From Candidatus Blastococcus massiliensis AP3 (GTDB lineage Bacteria > Actinomycetota > Actinomycetes > Mycobacteriales > Geodermatophilaceae): a DNA stretch of 64,000 nucleotides. The notes under the pieces were generated by a model that was not told the origin of the DNA, made no database searches, and saw only the letters and a list, made by a program, of their open reading frames with translations. Where the stretch lies: the NCBI RefSeq assembly GCF_000582785.1, contig NZ_HG931173.1, positions 359,602-423,601 of the forward strand. The letters are read 5' to 3'. This document shows positions 15,939 to 23,184 of this stretch, piece by piece (positions within the stretch are counted from its first letter, which is position 1; every line of letters begins with the position of its first letter). The translations under genes were made by a program, and so were the position numbers.

Positions 15939-16128
15939 GTCCGCACACCGGGCGGGGCCGTCTTCATCTTGCTGGTCGGGTGCCGACGACTGCTCGTCCC
16001 ACGGTTGAGCGCAGTCCGCAGAAAGTCCGCAGAACGTCCGCAGATCGGCACAACTCACCAACGGTCAGTTGGGGAGAAATCGCAGGTCAAGGCCGGTTGC
16101 GCACATCTCGGCACAACTGACCAACGGT
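15939..16128. repeat. Direct repeats at the right end of the element (putative arm sites)
   Basis: The 243-base stretch 15889-16131 has no gene. AGTCCGCAG occurs at 16013-16021 and 16024-16032, with CGTCCGCAG at 16035-16043: three copies with exactly 11-bp period, matching the AGTCCGCAC copies beside attL. A further GTCCGCAC lies at 15939-15946. In addition a 20-base sequence CGGCACAACTCACCAACGGT is repeated with one change (16046-16065 and 16109-16128), the second copy ending four bases before attR. Confidence 0.6.
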
Positions 16129-16131
16129 GCG

Positions 16132-16162
16132 GCACGAGTTCGCGATGTACTACGACATCTGA
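16132..16162. repeat. attR: right copy of the 31-bp attachment core
   Basis: It duplicates the last codons and stop codon of glnA (7014-7044) with one mismatch, C at 16150. The bases before it (GGTGCG) do not match glnA, marking the element boundary. Confidence 0.9.
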
Positions 16163-16195
16163 TCGCGGACATCTGATCGCGGACATCTGATCTCG
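16154..16195. repeat. Three tandem 14-bp units overlapping attR
   Basis: GACATCTGATCGCG is repeated at 16154-16167 and 16168-16181, with a third copy GACATCTGATCTCG at 16182-16195. The unit starts with the last two codons and the stop of glnA, so the chromosomal flank itself carries a short expansion of the integration site. Confidence 0.85.
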
Positions 16196-16203
16196 CCTGC
16201 TGA

Positions 16204-16246
16204 CACCGCGGCCCCCGACCTGCTCGCCAGGTCGGGGGCCGCGGTG
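16204..16246 (+). terminator. Original glnA terminator, displaced by the element
   Basis: A perfect 19-bp stem (16204-16222 against 16228-16246, arm CACCGCGGCCCCCGACCTG) with a 5-nt loop lies 42 bases after attR, where a glnA terminator would sit in the empty site. It also faces the end of the convergent gene at 16255. Confidence 0.8.
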
Positions 16247-16254
16247 CGTCCGGG

Positions 16255-16599
16255 CTAGGTGCGGTGCAGCAGGAAGTCCGCGGCCGTCCACGCGCCCAGG
16301 ATCGCCAGTGCGAGGAGGCCGAGGAGGACGAGAGCGCACCCGGTCAGCGCCGCGCGATCGGCCCAGCTCGTCGGCGGCGCCTCGGCGTCGTCGGACCCGG
16401 GCGGCGGGGGCAGGGGCCGGCTCAGCCACTCCGCCGCGTGCTCCTGCGTGCAGAAGCCGACGTACCAGTCCCCCCATTCACCGTCCGGCCGCCTTCCGGA
16501 GACCTCCAGGGTCAGTGCGGTGCCGCCCTCGCTCGGCGACGGGGTCGCGCGGCCACACAGGTCGCACGTCCACTGCTCGTCGGCGCTGTTCTCGGGCAC
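16255..16599 (-). CDS. Small zinc-knuckle protein with C-terminal membrane helix
   Basis: The 114-residue product begins with a CDLCG knuckle (residues 12-16), then a strand-rich part with DWYVGFCTQEHAAEWL, which is reminiscent of the conserved end of small actinobacterial zinc-finger proteins. A Pro-rich linker and a hydrophobic segment at about 88-108 (LTGCALVLLGLLALAILGAW) follow, so it is probably a tail-anchored membrane protein. ATG at 16599 is the only plausible start. It converges on glnA. Function unknown. Confidence 0.65.
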   Translation of the reverse strand: MPENSADEQWTCDLCGRATPSPSEGGTALTLEVSGRRPDGEWGDWYVGFCTQEHAAEWLSRPLPPPPGSDDAEAPPTSWADRAALTGCALVLLGLLALAILGAWTAADFLLHRT

Positions 16600-16650
16600 G
16601 GCGAGCCACCCTAGGTGGGACGGCGAACTGCCTCATCCGGATTTCTGCGG

Positions 16651-18798
16651 TCAGGCGCGGGAGCGGGACAGCAGGTAGACGAAGTAGGGCGCCCCGATGA
16701 GTGCGACGGCGAGGCCGGCCGGCAGCTCCGCGGGGGCGAGCACCGTGCGGCCGACGACGTCGGCGACGCCGAGCAGGGTGGCACCCACCAGCAGCGACAC
16801 CGGGACCGAGCGGGCATGCCGCCCACCCACCAGCGCCCGTGCGAGATGCGGGGCGACCAGACCGACGAAGCCGACGACGCCGACCGCGATGACGCTGGCG
16901 GCGGCCAGCAGCGCGGCGACGGTGAGGACCAGGAGCCGCACCCGCTCGAGCCCCACCCCCACCAGGCGCGGGGTGTCCTCGTCGAGGGCCAGCAGGTCCA
17001 GCTCACGGCGCACGACGACGGCGAGCGGCACCGCCACCAGCAGCAGGACGGCGACCGGCAGGACCTGGCTCCACGAGCGCCCGTAGGTGGTGCCGGACAG
17101 GAAGGTGAAGATCCGGGGCGTGTCGAAGGGGTTGGCCCGCAGCAGCAGGTAGGTCGTCACGGCCATCGAGCCGTACCAGAAGCCGATGCCGATGAGGACG
17201 AGCCGGTCGGTGTCCAGGCCGCCGCGCCAGGCCAGGCCGTAGACCACGGCGAAGGCGAGCAGCGACCCGGCGGCGGCCGCGAGCAGGGTGGCGGTGCCGC
17301 CGGCCCCGGCGCCGCCGGCGACGACGACCGCGCCGAGGCCCGCCCCACCGGTGATGCCCAGGAGACCGGGCTCGGCCAGCGGGTTGCGGCAGGTCGCCTG
17401 GACCAGCGAACCCGACAGCGCCAGGGCGGCACCGGCGAGCAGCGCCGCCGCCACCCTCGGCGCCCGTTCGTCGAGCGCGAACCGGAGGAACGGCGAGCCC
17501 TCGCCGGCGAGCCACAGGGCGACGTCGCCCGTGCGCAGCCAGGTGTTGCCGGCCAGCAGCCCGAGGACGGCCACACCCGCGACCGCCGAGGCGCACAGCG
17601 CGAGCACGATCCAGAACCGGCGGGCGGTGCGCGCCATGGCGCCGGTGCCCGGGGGCTGCCGGGTCGGCCCCGAGTCGCGGCCGCGGCGGGCCAGGAACAC
17701 CAGCAGCGCCGCGCCGAGCAGGGTCGTCGTGATGCCGGTCGGGATGGAGATGGCGCGGTCGGCACCGATCGCCGCGCGCATGACCGCGTCGGCCAGGACG
17801 ACGACGAGCGCCCCCACCAGCCCGGCAGCCGGGATCAGCACGACGTGCCGCTGCAGGGCGGGGACCGCGCGGGACACCAACCGGGCGAGCACCGGCGCCG
17901 CGAGACCGACGAACCCGATGGGACCGGCCAGGGTGACCGCCGCGGCGGTGAGCAGCACGGCCAGGACCGTGCCGATCAGGCGCGTCGAGCGCACCGGCAC
18001 GCCGAGGACGCCGGCGGTGTCGTCGCCCAGCCCCAGCAGGTCGAGGCGGCGGGCCAGGAGCAGGGCACCTCCCGTGGCGACGAGCACCACCGGGGTGGCG
18101 CGCTGGAACGCCTCCAGCCCGAGCTGGCTGAGCGATCCGCCGCCCCAGGCGAACAGGCCCGTCGTCTCCTGCGCGAACAGGATGAGCAGCGCGGCCGTGG
18201 CCGCCTGCAGGGCCAGCGCCACCGCCGTCCCGGCCAGGATGAGTCGGGTGGTCGACGTGCCCGAGCCGCCGGCCAAGCCCAGCACCAGCAGGGCGGCGAG
18301 CAGCCCGCCGGCGGTGGCGACCGCCCCGGAGGCGGCCAGTGGCACCGCCAGGCCGAACGCGGCCACCGCGCTGACGGCGAAGTGCGCGCCGGCCGTCACC
18401 GCGAGGGTGTCGGGCGAGGCGAGCGCGTTGCGCGCCAGCGACTGGAACAGAGCACCGGCGACGCCGAGCGCGAAACCCACCGCGAGGCCGGCGGCCAGGC
18501 GCGGGATCCGCGAGCCCACGAGGACGTCGCGGGTACCGGCGTCGATGTCCTCCCGGCCGGTCAGCAGCCCGACCAGGTCGCCGAACCCGACGGCGGAGGT
18601 GCCCTGGGTCAGGTGCCAGCCGGCCGCCGCGGCCACCGCGGTCAACAGCACCACGAGGGCCACGGCCGCCCCGGCGAGCCGCGCCGTCCCCGCGGGGGTC
18701 CGCGGGTCCTCCGGACCGGGCCGCGGAACCTCGACGTCGGCGCCCGCCGCCCCCGGGTGGACCCCGGGGGCGGCGGGCAGGTGGTCGGACCGGCTCAC
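16651..18798 (-). CDS. Double-length FecCD-family siderophore ABC permease (FhuB-like)
   Basis: The 715-residue protein contains two complete FecCD permease domains in tandem, about residues 40-345 and 380-713. Each has the family hallmarks: RIPRLAAGLAVGFALGVAGA and RAPRVAAALLAGAALALSGS near the start of each half, and GPIGFVGLAAPVLARL and GVVGFVGLVAPHLARAL in the coupling region that contacts the ATPase. Most iron-siderophore importers use two separate permease genes; here the pair is fused as in FhuB. It is the last gene of the operon with the ATPase and binding protein. Substrate is probably a ferric siderophore, given the IdeR-like site upstream. Confidence 0.93.
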   Translation of the reverse strand: MSRSDHLPAAPGVHPGAAGADVEVPRPGPEDPRTPAGTARLAGAAVALVVLLTAVAAAAGWHLTQGTSAVGFGDLVGLLTGREDIDAGTRDVLVGSRIPRLAAGLAVGFALGVAGALFQSLARNALASPDTLAVTAGAHFAVSAVAAFGLAVPLAASGAVATAGGLLAALLVLGLAGGSGTSTTRLILAGTAVALALQAATAALLILFAQETTGLFAWGGGSLSQLGLEAFQRATPVVLVATGGALLLARRLDLLGLGDDTAGVLGVPVRSTRLIGTVLAVLLTAAAVTLAGPIGFVGLAAPVLARLVSRAVPALQRHVVLIPAAGLVGALVVVLADAVMRAAIGADRAISIPTGITTTLLGAALLVFLARRGRDSGPTRQPPGTGAMARTARRFWIVLALCASAVAGVAVLGLLAGNTWLRTGDVALWLAGEGSPFLRFALDERAPRVAAALLAGAALALSGSLVQATCRNPLAEPGLLGITGGAGLGAVVVAGGAGAGGTATLLAAAAGSLLAFAVVYGLAWRGGLDTDRLVLIGIGFWYGSMAVTTYLLLRANPFDTPRIFTFLSGTTYGRSWSQVLPVAVLLLVAVPLAVVVRRELDLLALDEDTPRLVGVGLERVRLLVLTVAALLAAASVIAVGVVGFVGLVAPHLARALVGGRHARSVPVSLLVGATLLGVADVVGRTVLAPAELPAGLAVALIGAPYFVYLLSRSRA

Positions 18799-18805
18799 GG
18801 GAAGG

Positions 18806-19843
18806 TCAGTCCGTCAGCAGCTCGACGAAGGCCTCCAGCGCCTGCTCCGCGGAGCGCGGACCGCCGAAGGTCCAGATGCCGGCGGGGAACTCGTAGACCC
18901 GTCCCTCGGCGACGGCCGGGATGGAACTCCACGCCGGGTTGCCCTCCAGCAGGGGCGCGAGCTGGTACTCCTCGATCTCGGTGCCCGTGTAGAAGAAGGC
19001 GGCGTCGCCGACTGCTCGCATGCCCTCGATGTCGGTCGAGCCCAGGCCGTACGCCTCGTCCACCGGTCCGGTCCAGGCGTTCGTGAGGCCGAGCTCCTCA
19101 CCCAGCTCGCCGAACAGCGAGCCCTGGCCGAACGGGCGGAACGCGACGTTGCCGCCCTGGGCGTACCCGTCGAAGTAGACGAACTCGGTGACCCCGACGT
19201 CGCTGTCGGCCACCGCCTGCCGCGACTCCTCCAGCGTCGTCCCGAACTCGTCGAGGACCTCCTCGGCGCGGGCCTCGCGCCCGGTCACCTCGGCGATGAG
19301 GGTGAACGTGTCGCGCATGTTCCGGATGGGGTCGCTCGCATCCGCGCCCACGGTGGCCAGCACCGGGACGTCGTACTCGTCGAGCTGGGTGAGCACCGGG
19401 TCGTCCTCCCCCGTGGCCTCGACGATCACCAGATCCGGCCGGGCGGCGAACAGTGCGTCGAGGTTGGCCTCACCGCGGGTGCCGACGTCGTCGACGCCCT
19501 CGGGGAGCTCCTCCGCGGTGTTCCACTGCCCGTAGCCCTCGACGTCGGCGACGGCGACCGGGGTCAGGCACAGCGAGAGCACCATCTCCGTCTGCTGCCA
19601 CTCGAGCACGGCGACCCGCTCGGCGGGGGCGTCGAGCTCGACGGTGCGGCCCAGGTCGTCGGTGACGCTGACCGGACCGTCCGAGGTCTCGACGCCGTCG
19701 CAGCCCTCGGCCGACGGGCTCCCGGCGGCCCCGCCTGAGGCGGCCGGCTCGGGGTCGCTGGTCCCGCAGGCGGTCAGCGCCATCGAGGTCACGACCGCGG
19801 CGAGCGTGGTGCGGGTCAGCAGGGGGCGGGCACTTCTGGACAT
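18806..19843 (-). CDS. Iron-siderophore substrate-binding lipoprotein
   Basis: The 345-residue protein carries a lipoprotein signal peptide ending in the lipobox LTAC (Cys 26), so it is anchored on the outer face of the membrane. The body is a periplasmic-binding-protein-like (FepB/FecB type) fold: VSVTDDLGRTVELDAPAERV opens the first lobe, DLVIVEATGEDDPVLTQL and VRMRD-like IRNMRDTFTLIAEVTGREA form the linking region, and AVAEGRVYEFPAGIWTFGG the second lobe. It lies between the ATPase and permease genes, seven bases before the permease start. Confidence 0.93.
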   Translation of the reverse strand: MSRSARPLLTRTTLAAVVTSMALTACGTSDPEPAASGGAAGSPSAEGCDGVETSDGPVSVTDDLGRTVELDAPAERVAVLEWQQTEMVLSLCLTPVAVADVEGYGQWNTAEELPEGVDDVGTRGEANLDALFAARPDLVIVEATGEDDPVLTQLDEYDVPVLATVGADASDPIRNMRDTFTLIAEVTGREARAEEVLDEFGTTLEESRQAVADSDVGVTEFVYFDGYAQGGNVAFRPFGQGSLFGELGEELGLTNAWTGPVDEAYGLGSTDIEGMRAVGDAAFFYTGTEIEEYQLAPLLEGNPAWSSIPAVAEGRVYEFPAGIWTFGGPRSAEQALEAFVELLTD

Positions 19844-19914
19844 GCTGGTTCTCCTGGAGTGAGGCGGGTCGTGCAGGGGGCGGTGGTGGAGGGGGGTTGG
19901 TGCGGCGGCGGCGC

Positions 19915-20760
19915 TCAGGCGGTCGCCGCGAATGGACGACGGCGCCGCTCGTGGTGGCGCGCGCGCGGCTCGATGCGGAGCAGCCCGGTGTCGGGGTCGT
20001 CATGGACCGCGATCGGGAGCTCGTAGACCTCGGACAGGTGCTCGGCCGTGAGCACCGCGGCCGGCTCCCCCACGGCGGCGACCCGGCCGCGGTGCAGCAG
20101 GACGACGGTGTCGGCGACCGTCGCGGCGTGGTTCAGGTCGTGCAGCACGATCCCGAGCGCCGTCCCGTGGTCCGCGGCGAGCTGGTGGACCAGGTCGAGG
20201 ATCTCGACCTGGTAGCGCAGGTCGAGATGGTTGGTGGGCTCGTCGAGGAGCAGCACACCGGTGTCCTGGGCGAGGCAGGTCGCCAGCCAGACCCGCTGCA
20301 GCTCTCCGCCGGAGAGCTGGTCGACGGGGCGGTCCGCCATGGCCTCGACACCGGTGAGGCCCATGGCCGAGGCGATCGCGGCGCGGTCGGCGTCGTCCAG
20401 CGCGGCGAAGCGCCGCCGGTGCGGATGCCGGCCGAAGGCCACGACGTCGCGGACGGCGAGCCCGGAGGGGTGCGGCCGGGACTGGGAGAGCAGGGTGACC
20501 CGGCGGGCGAACTCCCGGGCCGAGAGCGGCGCGGCGTCCTCCAGCCGGCCGGCGTCGGCTCCCCCGCCGACGCTGATCCGGCCGGACTCGACGGCGTGCA
20601 GCCGGGCCAGCGAGCGCAGCACGGTGGACTTCCCGCTGCCGTTCGGGCCGATGAGTGCGGTGACCTCTCCGGGAGCCATCCGGACCGAGACGCCGTGCAC
20701 CACGGTCGTCCCGGAGTAGCCCAGCACGAGGTCGTCACCGCGGAGACCGGTCGCCGTCAT
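19915..20760 (-). CDS. Siderophore ABC transporter ATP-binding protein (FepC/FhuC type)
   Basis: ATPase of the importer, 281 residues. Walker A GPNGSGKST (about residues 38-46), Q-loop LLSQSRPHPSG, signature QLSGGELQRVWLA, Walker B VLLLDEPTNHLDL and the switch His in LHDLNHA are all intact. The C-terminal segment matches FepC-type proteins (VLTAEHLSEVYELPI), followed by an Arg/His-rich tail. It is the first gene of the iron operon: an IdeR-like box lies six bases upstream of its ATG. Confidence 0.94.
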   Translation of the reverse strand: MTATGLRGDDLVLGYSGTTVVHGVSVRMAPGEVTALIGPNGSGKSTVLRSLARLHAVESGRISVGGGADAGRLEDAAPLSAREFARRVTLLSQSRPHPSGLAVRDVVAFGRHPHRRRFAALDDADRAAIASAMGLTGVEAMADRPVDQLSGGELQRVWLATCLAQDTGVLLLDEPTNHLDLRYQVEILDLVHQLAADHGTALGIVLHDLNHAATVADTVVLLHRGRVAAVGEPAAVLTAEHLSEVYELPIAVHDDPDTGLLRIEPRARHHERRRRPFAATA

Positions 20761-20765
20761 GCAGG

Positions 20766-20784
20766 TGAGGCTAACCTAACCTCT
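20766..20784 (-). promoter_or_regulatory. IdeR/DmdR-type iron box
   Basis: The minus strand reads AGAGGTTAGGTTAGCCTCA, which matches 14 of 19 positions of the IdeR consensus as I remember it (TTAGGTTAGGCTAACCTAA). Its location directly before the ATPase start suggests iron-dependent repression of the siderophore uptake operon. Confidence 0.75.
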
Positions 20785-20835
20785 GACGCCGCAACCACCC
20801 CCCCTACCGCGGCGGCTCGCCGCTGACCTGCACGG

Positions 20836-21681
20836 TCACTCGACGCGGGCCTCGACGACCCGGCGCGCCGTCCGCCGGATCCAGTCGATCCGGCGGGAGA
20901 GGGTCAGGTCCAGGAGCCGGTTCACGGGGCTCACCTCACCCAGTCGCGCCGCCCCCGCCCACCGCGGGACGGCGACCGTCCGGGACCACGGGGTGGTCAG
21001 GCACCCGCCGATCGCCGCGGCCACCCGCTCCGGGGCGACGCCGCGGGAGAGCCGGCCGCGAGCGTCGGCGTCCGACACCGGCGCGTGACCGTGCCCGCGG
21101 GCCAGCCACTCGGTCTCCACGAAGAACGGGTTGACCGTGTGGACCCGGACCCCGCGGGCGGTGACCTCGCGGCGCAGGCCCTTCACGAAGCCGTCGAGAC
21201 CGGCCTTCGTCGCGGAGTAGACGGTGAGCGGCGGCACCTGCGTCCAGGCGGCCACCGAGGACACCGCGACGACGTCCCCCCTCCCCCGCTCCCGGGCCGC
21301 GGTGAGCAGGTGCGGCAGCGCCAGCCTGGCCACCTCGACGGCGCCGGTGAGATTCAGCGCGACGATCCCGGCCACGACGTCGTCCGGCATGTCCTCGACC
21401 AGCCCCGCCCAGCCGAGGCCGGCGTTGAGGACGACGCCGTCGAGGCGGCCGTGCGCGGCCAGCGTCGTGTCGACGAGGCGGGCGCGGTCGCCGGCGTCGG
21501 CCATGTCGGCGGCGAGTCCGGTGACCCCCGGCAGCCCGTCGAGGGCCTCGGCCAGCCGGTCGCCGTCCCGGGCGCAGGTGACCACGCGGGCGCCCCCGGC
21601 AACCAGCCGCTCGACGGTCGCGCGGCCGATCCCGGCGCTACCGCCTGTGACGACGACGACGCGATTGCTCAGATCGGGCAT
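20836..21681 (-). CDS. Short-chain dehydrogenase/reductase
   Basis: NAD(P)-dependent oxidoreductase of 281 residues. The nucleotide-binding motif TGGSAGIG is at residues 12-19, NAG in VVLNAGLGWAG near 87-89, the catalytic Ser in VSSVAAW and the YSATK catalytic Tyr/Lys near 154-158. The C-terminal 60 residues extend beyond the SDR core and include RRIDWIRRTARR. CARD after the third strand suggests NADP preference, as Arg follows the acidic-free position. The substrate is not predictable. It lies alone between the iron operon and a divergent iron-enzyme gene; its ATG is at 21681. Confidence 0.9.
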   Translation of the reverse strand: MPDLSNRVVVVTGGSAGIGRATVERLVAGGARVVTCARDGDRLAEALDGLPGVTGLAADMADAGDRARLVDTTLAAHGRLDGVVLNAGLGWAGLVEDMPDDVVAGIVALNLTGAVEVARLALPHLLTAARERGRGDVVAVSSVAAWTQVPPLTVYSATKAGLDGFVKGLRREVTARGVRVHTVNPFFVETEWLARGHGHAPVSDADARGRLSRGVAPERVAAAIGGCLTTPWSRTVAVPRWAGAARLGEVSPVNRLLDLTLSRRIDWIRRTARRVVEARVE

Positions 21682-21744
21682 GTGCCTGTCCTACCCCCGG
21701 GGGACACCGCATGCCCCCAGGCATCGAAATCGCGGACCGTGGGC

Positions 21745-22770
21745 ATGGGCGCTGACATGCACCTGCCCTCTGCCCGCGGCCCGCTCAGCGAGTCGCTCAC
21801 CGCCGATCTCGCCACCCGCTCGACCCTCTCGTCCCGGACGCTGGAGCGCGCCGCCCGCCTCGCCGACGCCCCGACCGCTCCGCTCACCGACGAGGACCTG
21901 CAGCTGTCCCTGGCGATCTGCTACGAGCTGCACTACCGCGGGTTCGACGCGGTCGACGAGGAGTGGGAGTGGAACCCGGAGCTGATCCGGCTGCGGGGCG
22001 GCCTCGAGCGGCTGCACCTGTCCGCGCTGCGCGGTCTGGTCGGGCCGGTCCCGGTGACCGACGAGCCGATCGACCGGCAGCTGACCGCCGCCATCGCCGA
22101 GGACGATGGCCCGTCGCTGTCCCGGTACATGTCCCGGCACGGCACGCTCGAGCAGTGGCGGGAGTACCTGACCCTGCGGTCGGTGTACCACCTCAAGGAG
22201 GGCGACCCGCACACCTTCGCCATCCCCCGGCTCTCCGGCCGGGCCAAGGCGGCCATGGTCGAGATCCAGGCCGACGAGTACGGCGGAGGCTCGGCCGCGC
22301 GGATGCACAGCGAGCTGTTCGCGGGGCTGATGCGCGACCTCGACCTGGACTCCACGTACGGCGCCCTCTGGGACGACGCCCCGGCGGCGGCGTTCGCCAA
22401 CGTGAACACGATGTCGCTGTTCGGCCTGCACCGCCGCTGGCGGGGCGCCGCCCTCGGTCACCTGGCGACGGTGGAGATGACCTCCTCCGAACCGAGCCGC
22501 CGCTACTCGGCCGGGCTGCGCCGGCTGGGCTTCGACGAGTCGACGACGGTGTTCTACGACGAGCACGTGGAGGCCGATGCCGTCCACGAGCAGATCGCCT
22601 CGGTGGACATGTGCGGCGCGCTCGTCACGGAGGACCCCGAGCTCGCCGCCGACGTCCTCTTCGGGGCACGCAGCGCGCTGGCCATGGACGGAATCGCGGC
22701 GCGGCACCTGCTGGGCGCCTGGGAGGCCGGCCGGTCGGCGTTGCGCCGGGAGCCGTCGCTGGCCGCCTGA
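21745..22770 (+). CDS. Iron-containing redox enzyme family protein (haem-oxygenase-like diiron fold)
   Basis: The 341-residue protein resembles the haem-oxygenase-like diiron oxidase/oxygenase (HDO) group annotated as iron-containing redox enzymes. Candidate metal ligands lie in YHLKEGDPHTFAIPRL, AAMVEIQADEYGGG (Glu, Asp-Glu) and ARMHSELFAG (His). The later VEMTSSEPSRRYSAGL, FYDEHVEADAVHE and EDPELAADVLFGA stretches hold further His/Glu/Asp residues typical of helix 3 and 6 ligands. The reaction is unknown; characterised relatives oxidise amino-acid or fatty-acid derived substrates. ATG at 21745 was chosen, ATG at 21757 is possible. It converges, seven bases apart, on a CDGSH protein gene, which suggests functional pairing. 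Confidence 0.8.
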   Translation: MGADMHLPSARGPLSESLTADLATRSTLSSRTLERAARLADAPTAPLTDEDLQLSLAICYELHYRGFDAVDEEWEWNPELIRLRGGLERLHLSALRGLVGPVPVTDEPIDRQLTAAIAEDDGPSLSRYMSRHGTLEQWREYLTLRSVYHLKEGDPHTFAIPRLSGRAKAAMVEIQADEYGGGSAARMHSELFAGLMRDLDLDSTYGALWDDAPAAAFANVNTMSLFGLHRRWRGAALGHLATVEMTSSEPSRRYSAGLRRLGFDESTTVFYDEHVEADAVHEQIASVDMCGALVTEDPELAADVLFGARSALAMDGIAARHLLGAWEAGRSALRREPSLAA

Positions 22771-22777
22771 CCCCCGG

Positions 22778-23113
22778 TCAGGGTTGCGACTGCTCCTCGC
22801 GGAGCTGCGCTGCCGGGCGAGGTCGGCTCGGCGCGCTGGCCGCGGTGAACCCGGCCTTCTTGTGGGTGCCGTCGCAGAAGGGCTTGATGCCGGACTTCCC
22901 GCACCGGCACAGGGCGATCGTGGTCCGGCCTGGGTCGATCTCGGCGCCGTCCTGGTCGACCAGACGGAAGTCGCCGCGGACGATCAACGGCCCGTCGCGG
23001 TAGGGCGTGATCGTCGCGCCGCCGGCGGGACCGGCGTCGGCGTCGGGCTGTTCGGACGGGGCAGGCTGTTCTGACGGGGAGGGCTGTTCTGACGGGGAGG
23101 GCGTCGGCTGCAC
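22778..23113 (-). CDS. CDGSH iron-sulfur domain protein
   Basis: About 111 residues with one CDGSH motif: CRCGKSGIKPFCDGTHKKAG, in which three Cys and one His bind a 2Fe-2S cluster. The upstream strand ITPYRDGPLIVRGDFRLVD completes the family domain. The N-terminus is a disordered (PSPSEQ)-type repeat encoded by three tandem 18-bp units (23048-23101). GTG at 23113 is the only in-frame start I see. CDGSH proteins mediate electron or cluster transfer; convergence with the iron enzyme gene suggests it could be its redox partner, which is inference. Confidence 0.85.
   Translation of the reverse strand: MQPTPSPSEQPSPSEQPAPSEQPDADAGPAGGATITPYRDGPLIVRGDFRLVDQDGAEIDPGRTTIALCRCGKSGIKPFCDGTHKKAGFTAASAPSRPRPAAQLREEQSQP
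23048..23101. repeat. Three tandem 18-bp repeats in the CDGSH gene
   Basis: The units at 23048-23065, 23066-23083 and 23084-23101 follow the pattern CTGTTCTGACGGGGAGGG; the last two are identical. They encode a Pro-Ser-Glu-Gln hexapeptide repeat at the N-terminus and are a likely length-variable tract. Confidence 0.85.
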
Positions 23114-23184
23114 GCACCCACACTGCCCTGCGCCCCGGGCGGGCACACCCGCTGCCGGATCGGTCACCCGCCGGGGCGACCCGC

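Noticed and set aside
15889-16131. CRISPR-like array from the repeated GTCCGCAG units
   Set aside because: Units are only 9 bases with 2-base gaps and no spacers. They fit integrase arm sites.
16132-16195. A second glnA 3' fragment, initially read as a gene duplication or pseudogene
   Set aside because: The match is confined to 31 bp and coincides with the element boundary, so it is the attR site rather than a gene remnant.
16615-19086. An 823-codon open frame on the plus strand
   Set aside because: It is antisense to the FecCD permease gene. Its Gly/Arg/Gln-rich composition is typical of spurious frames opposite high-GC genes, and it has no recognisable domain.
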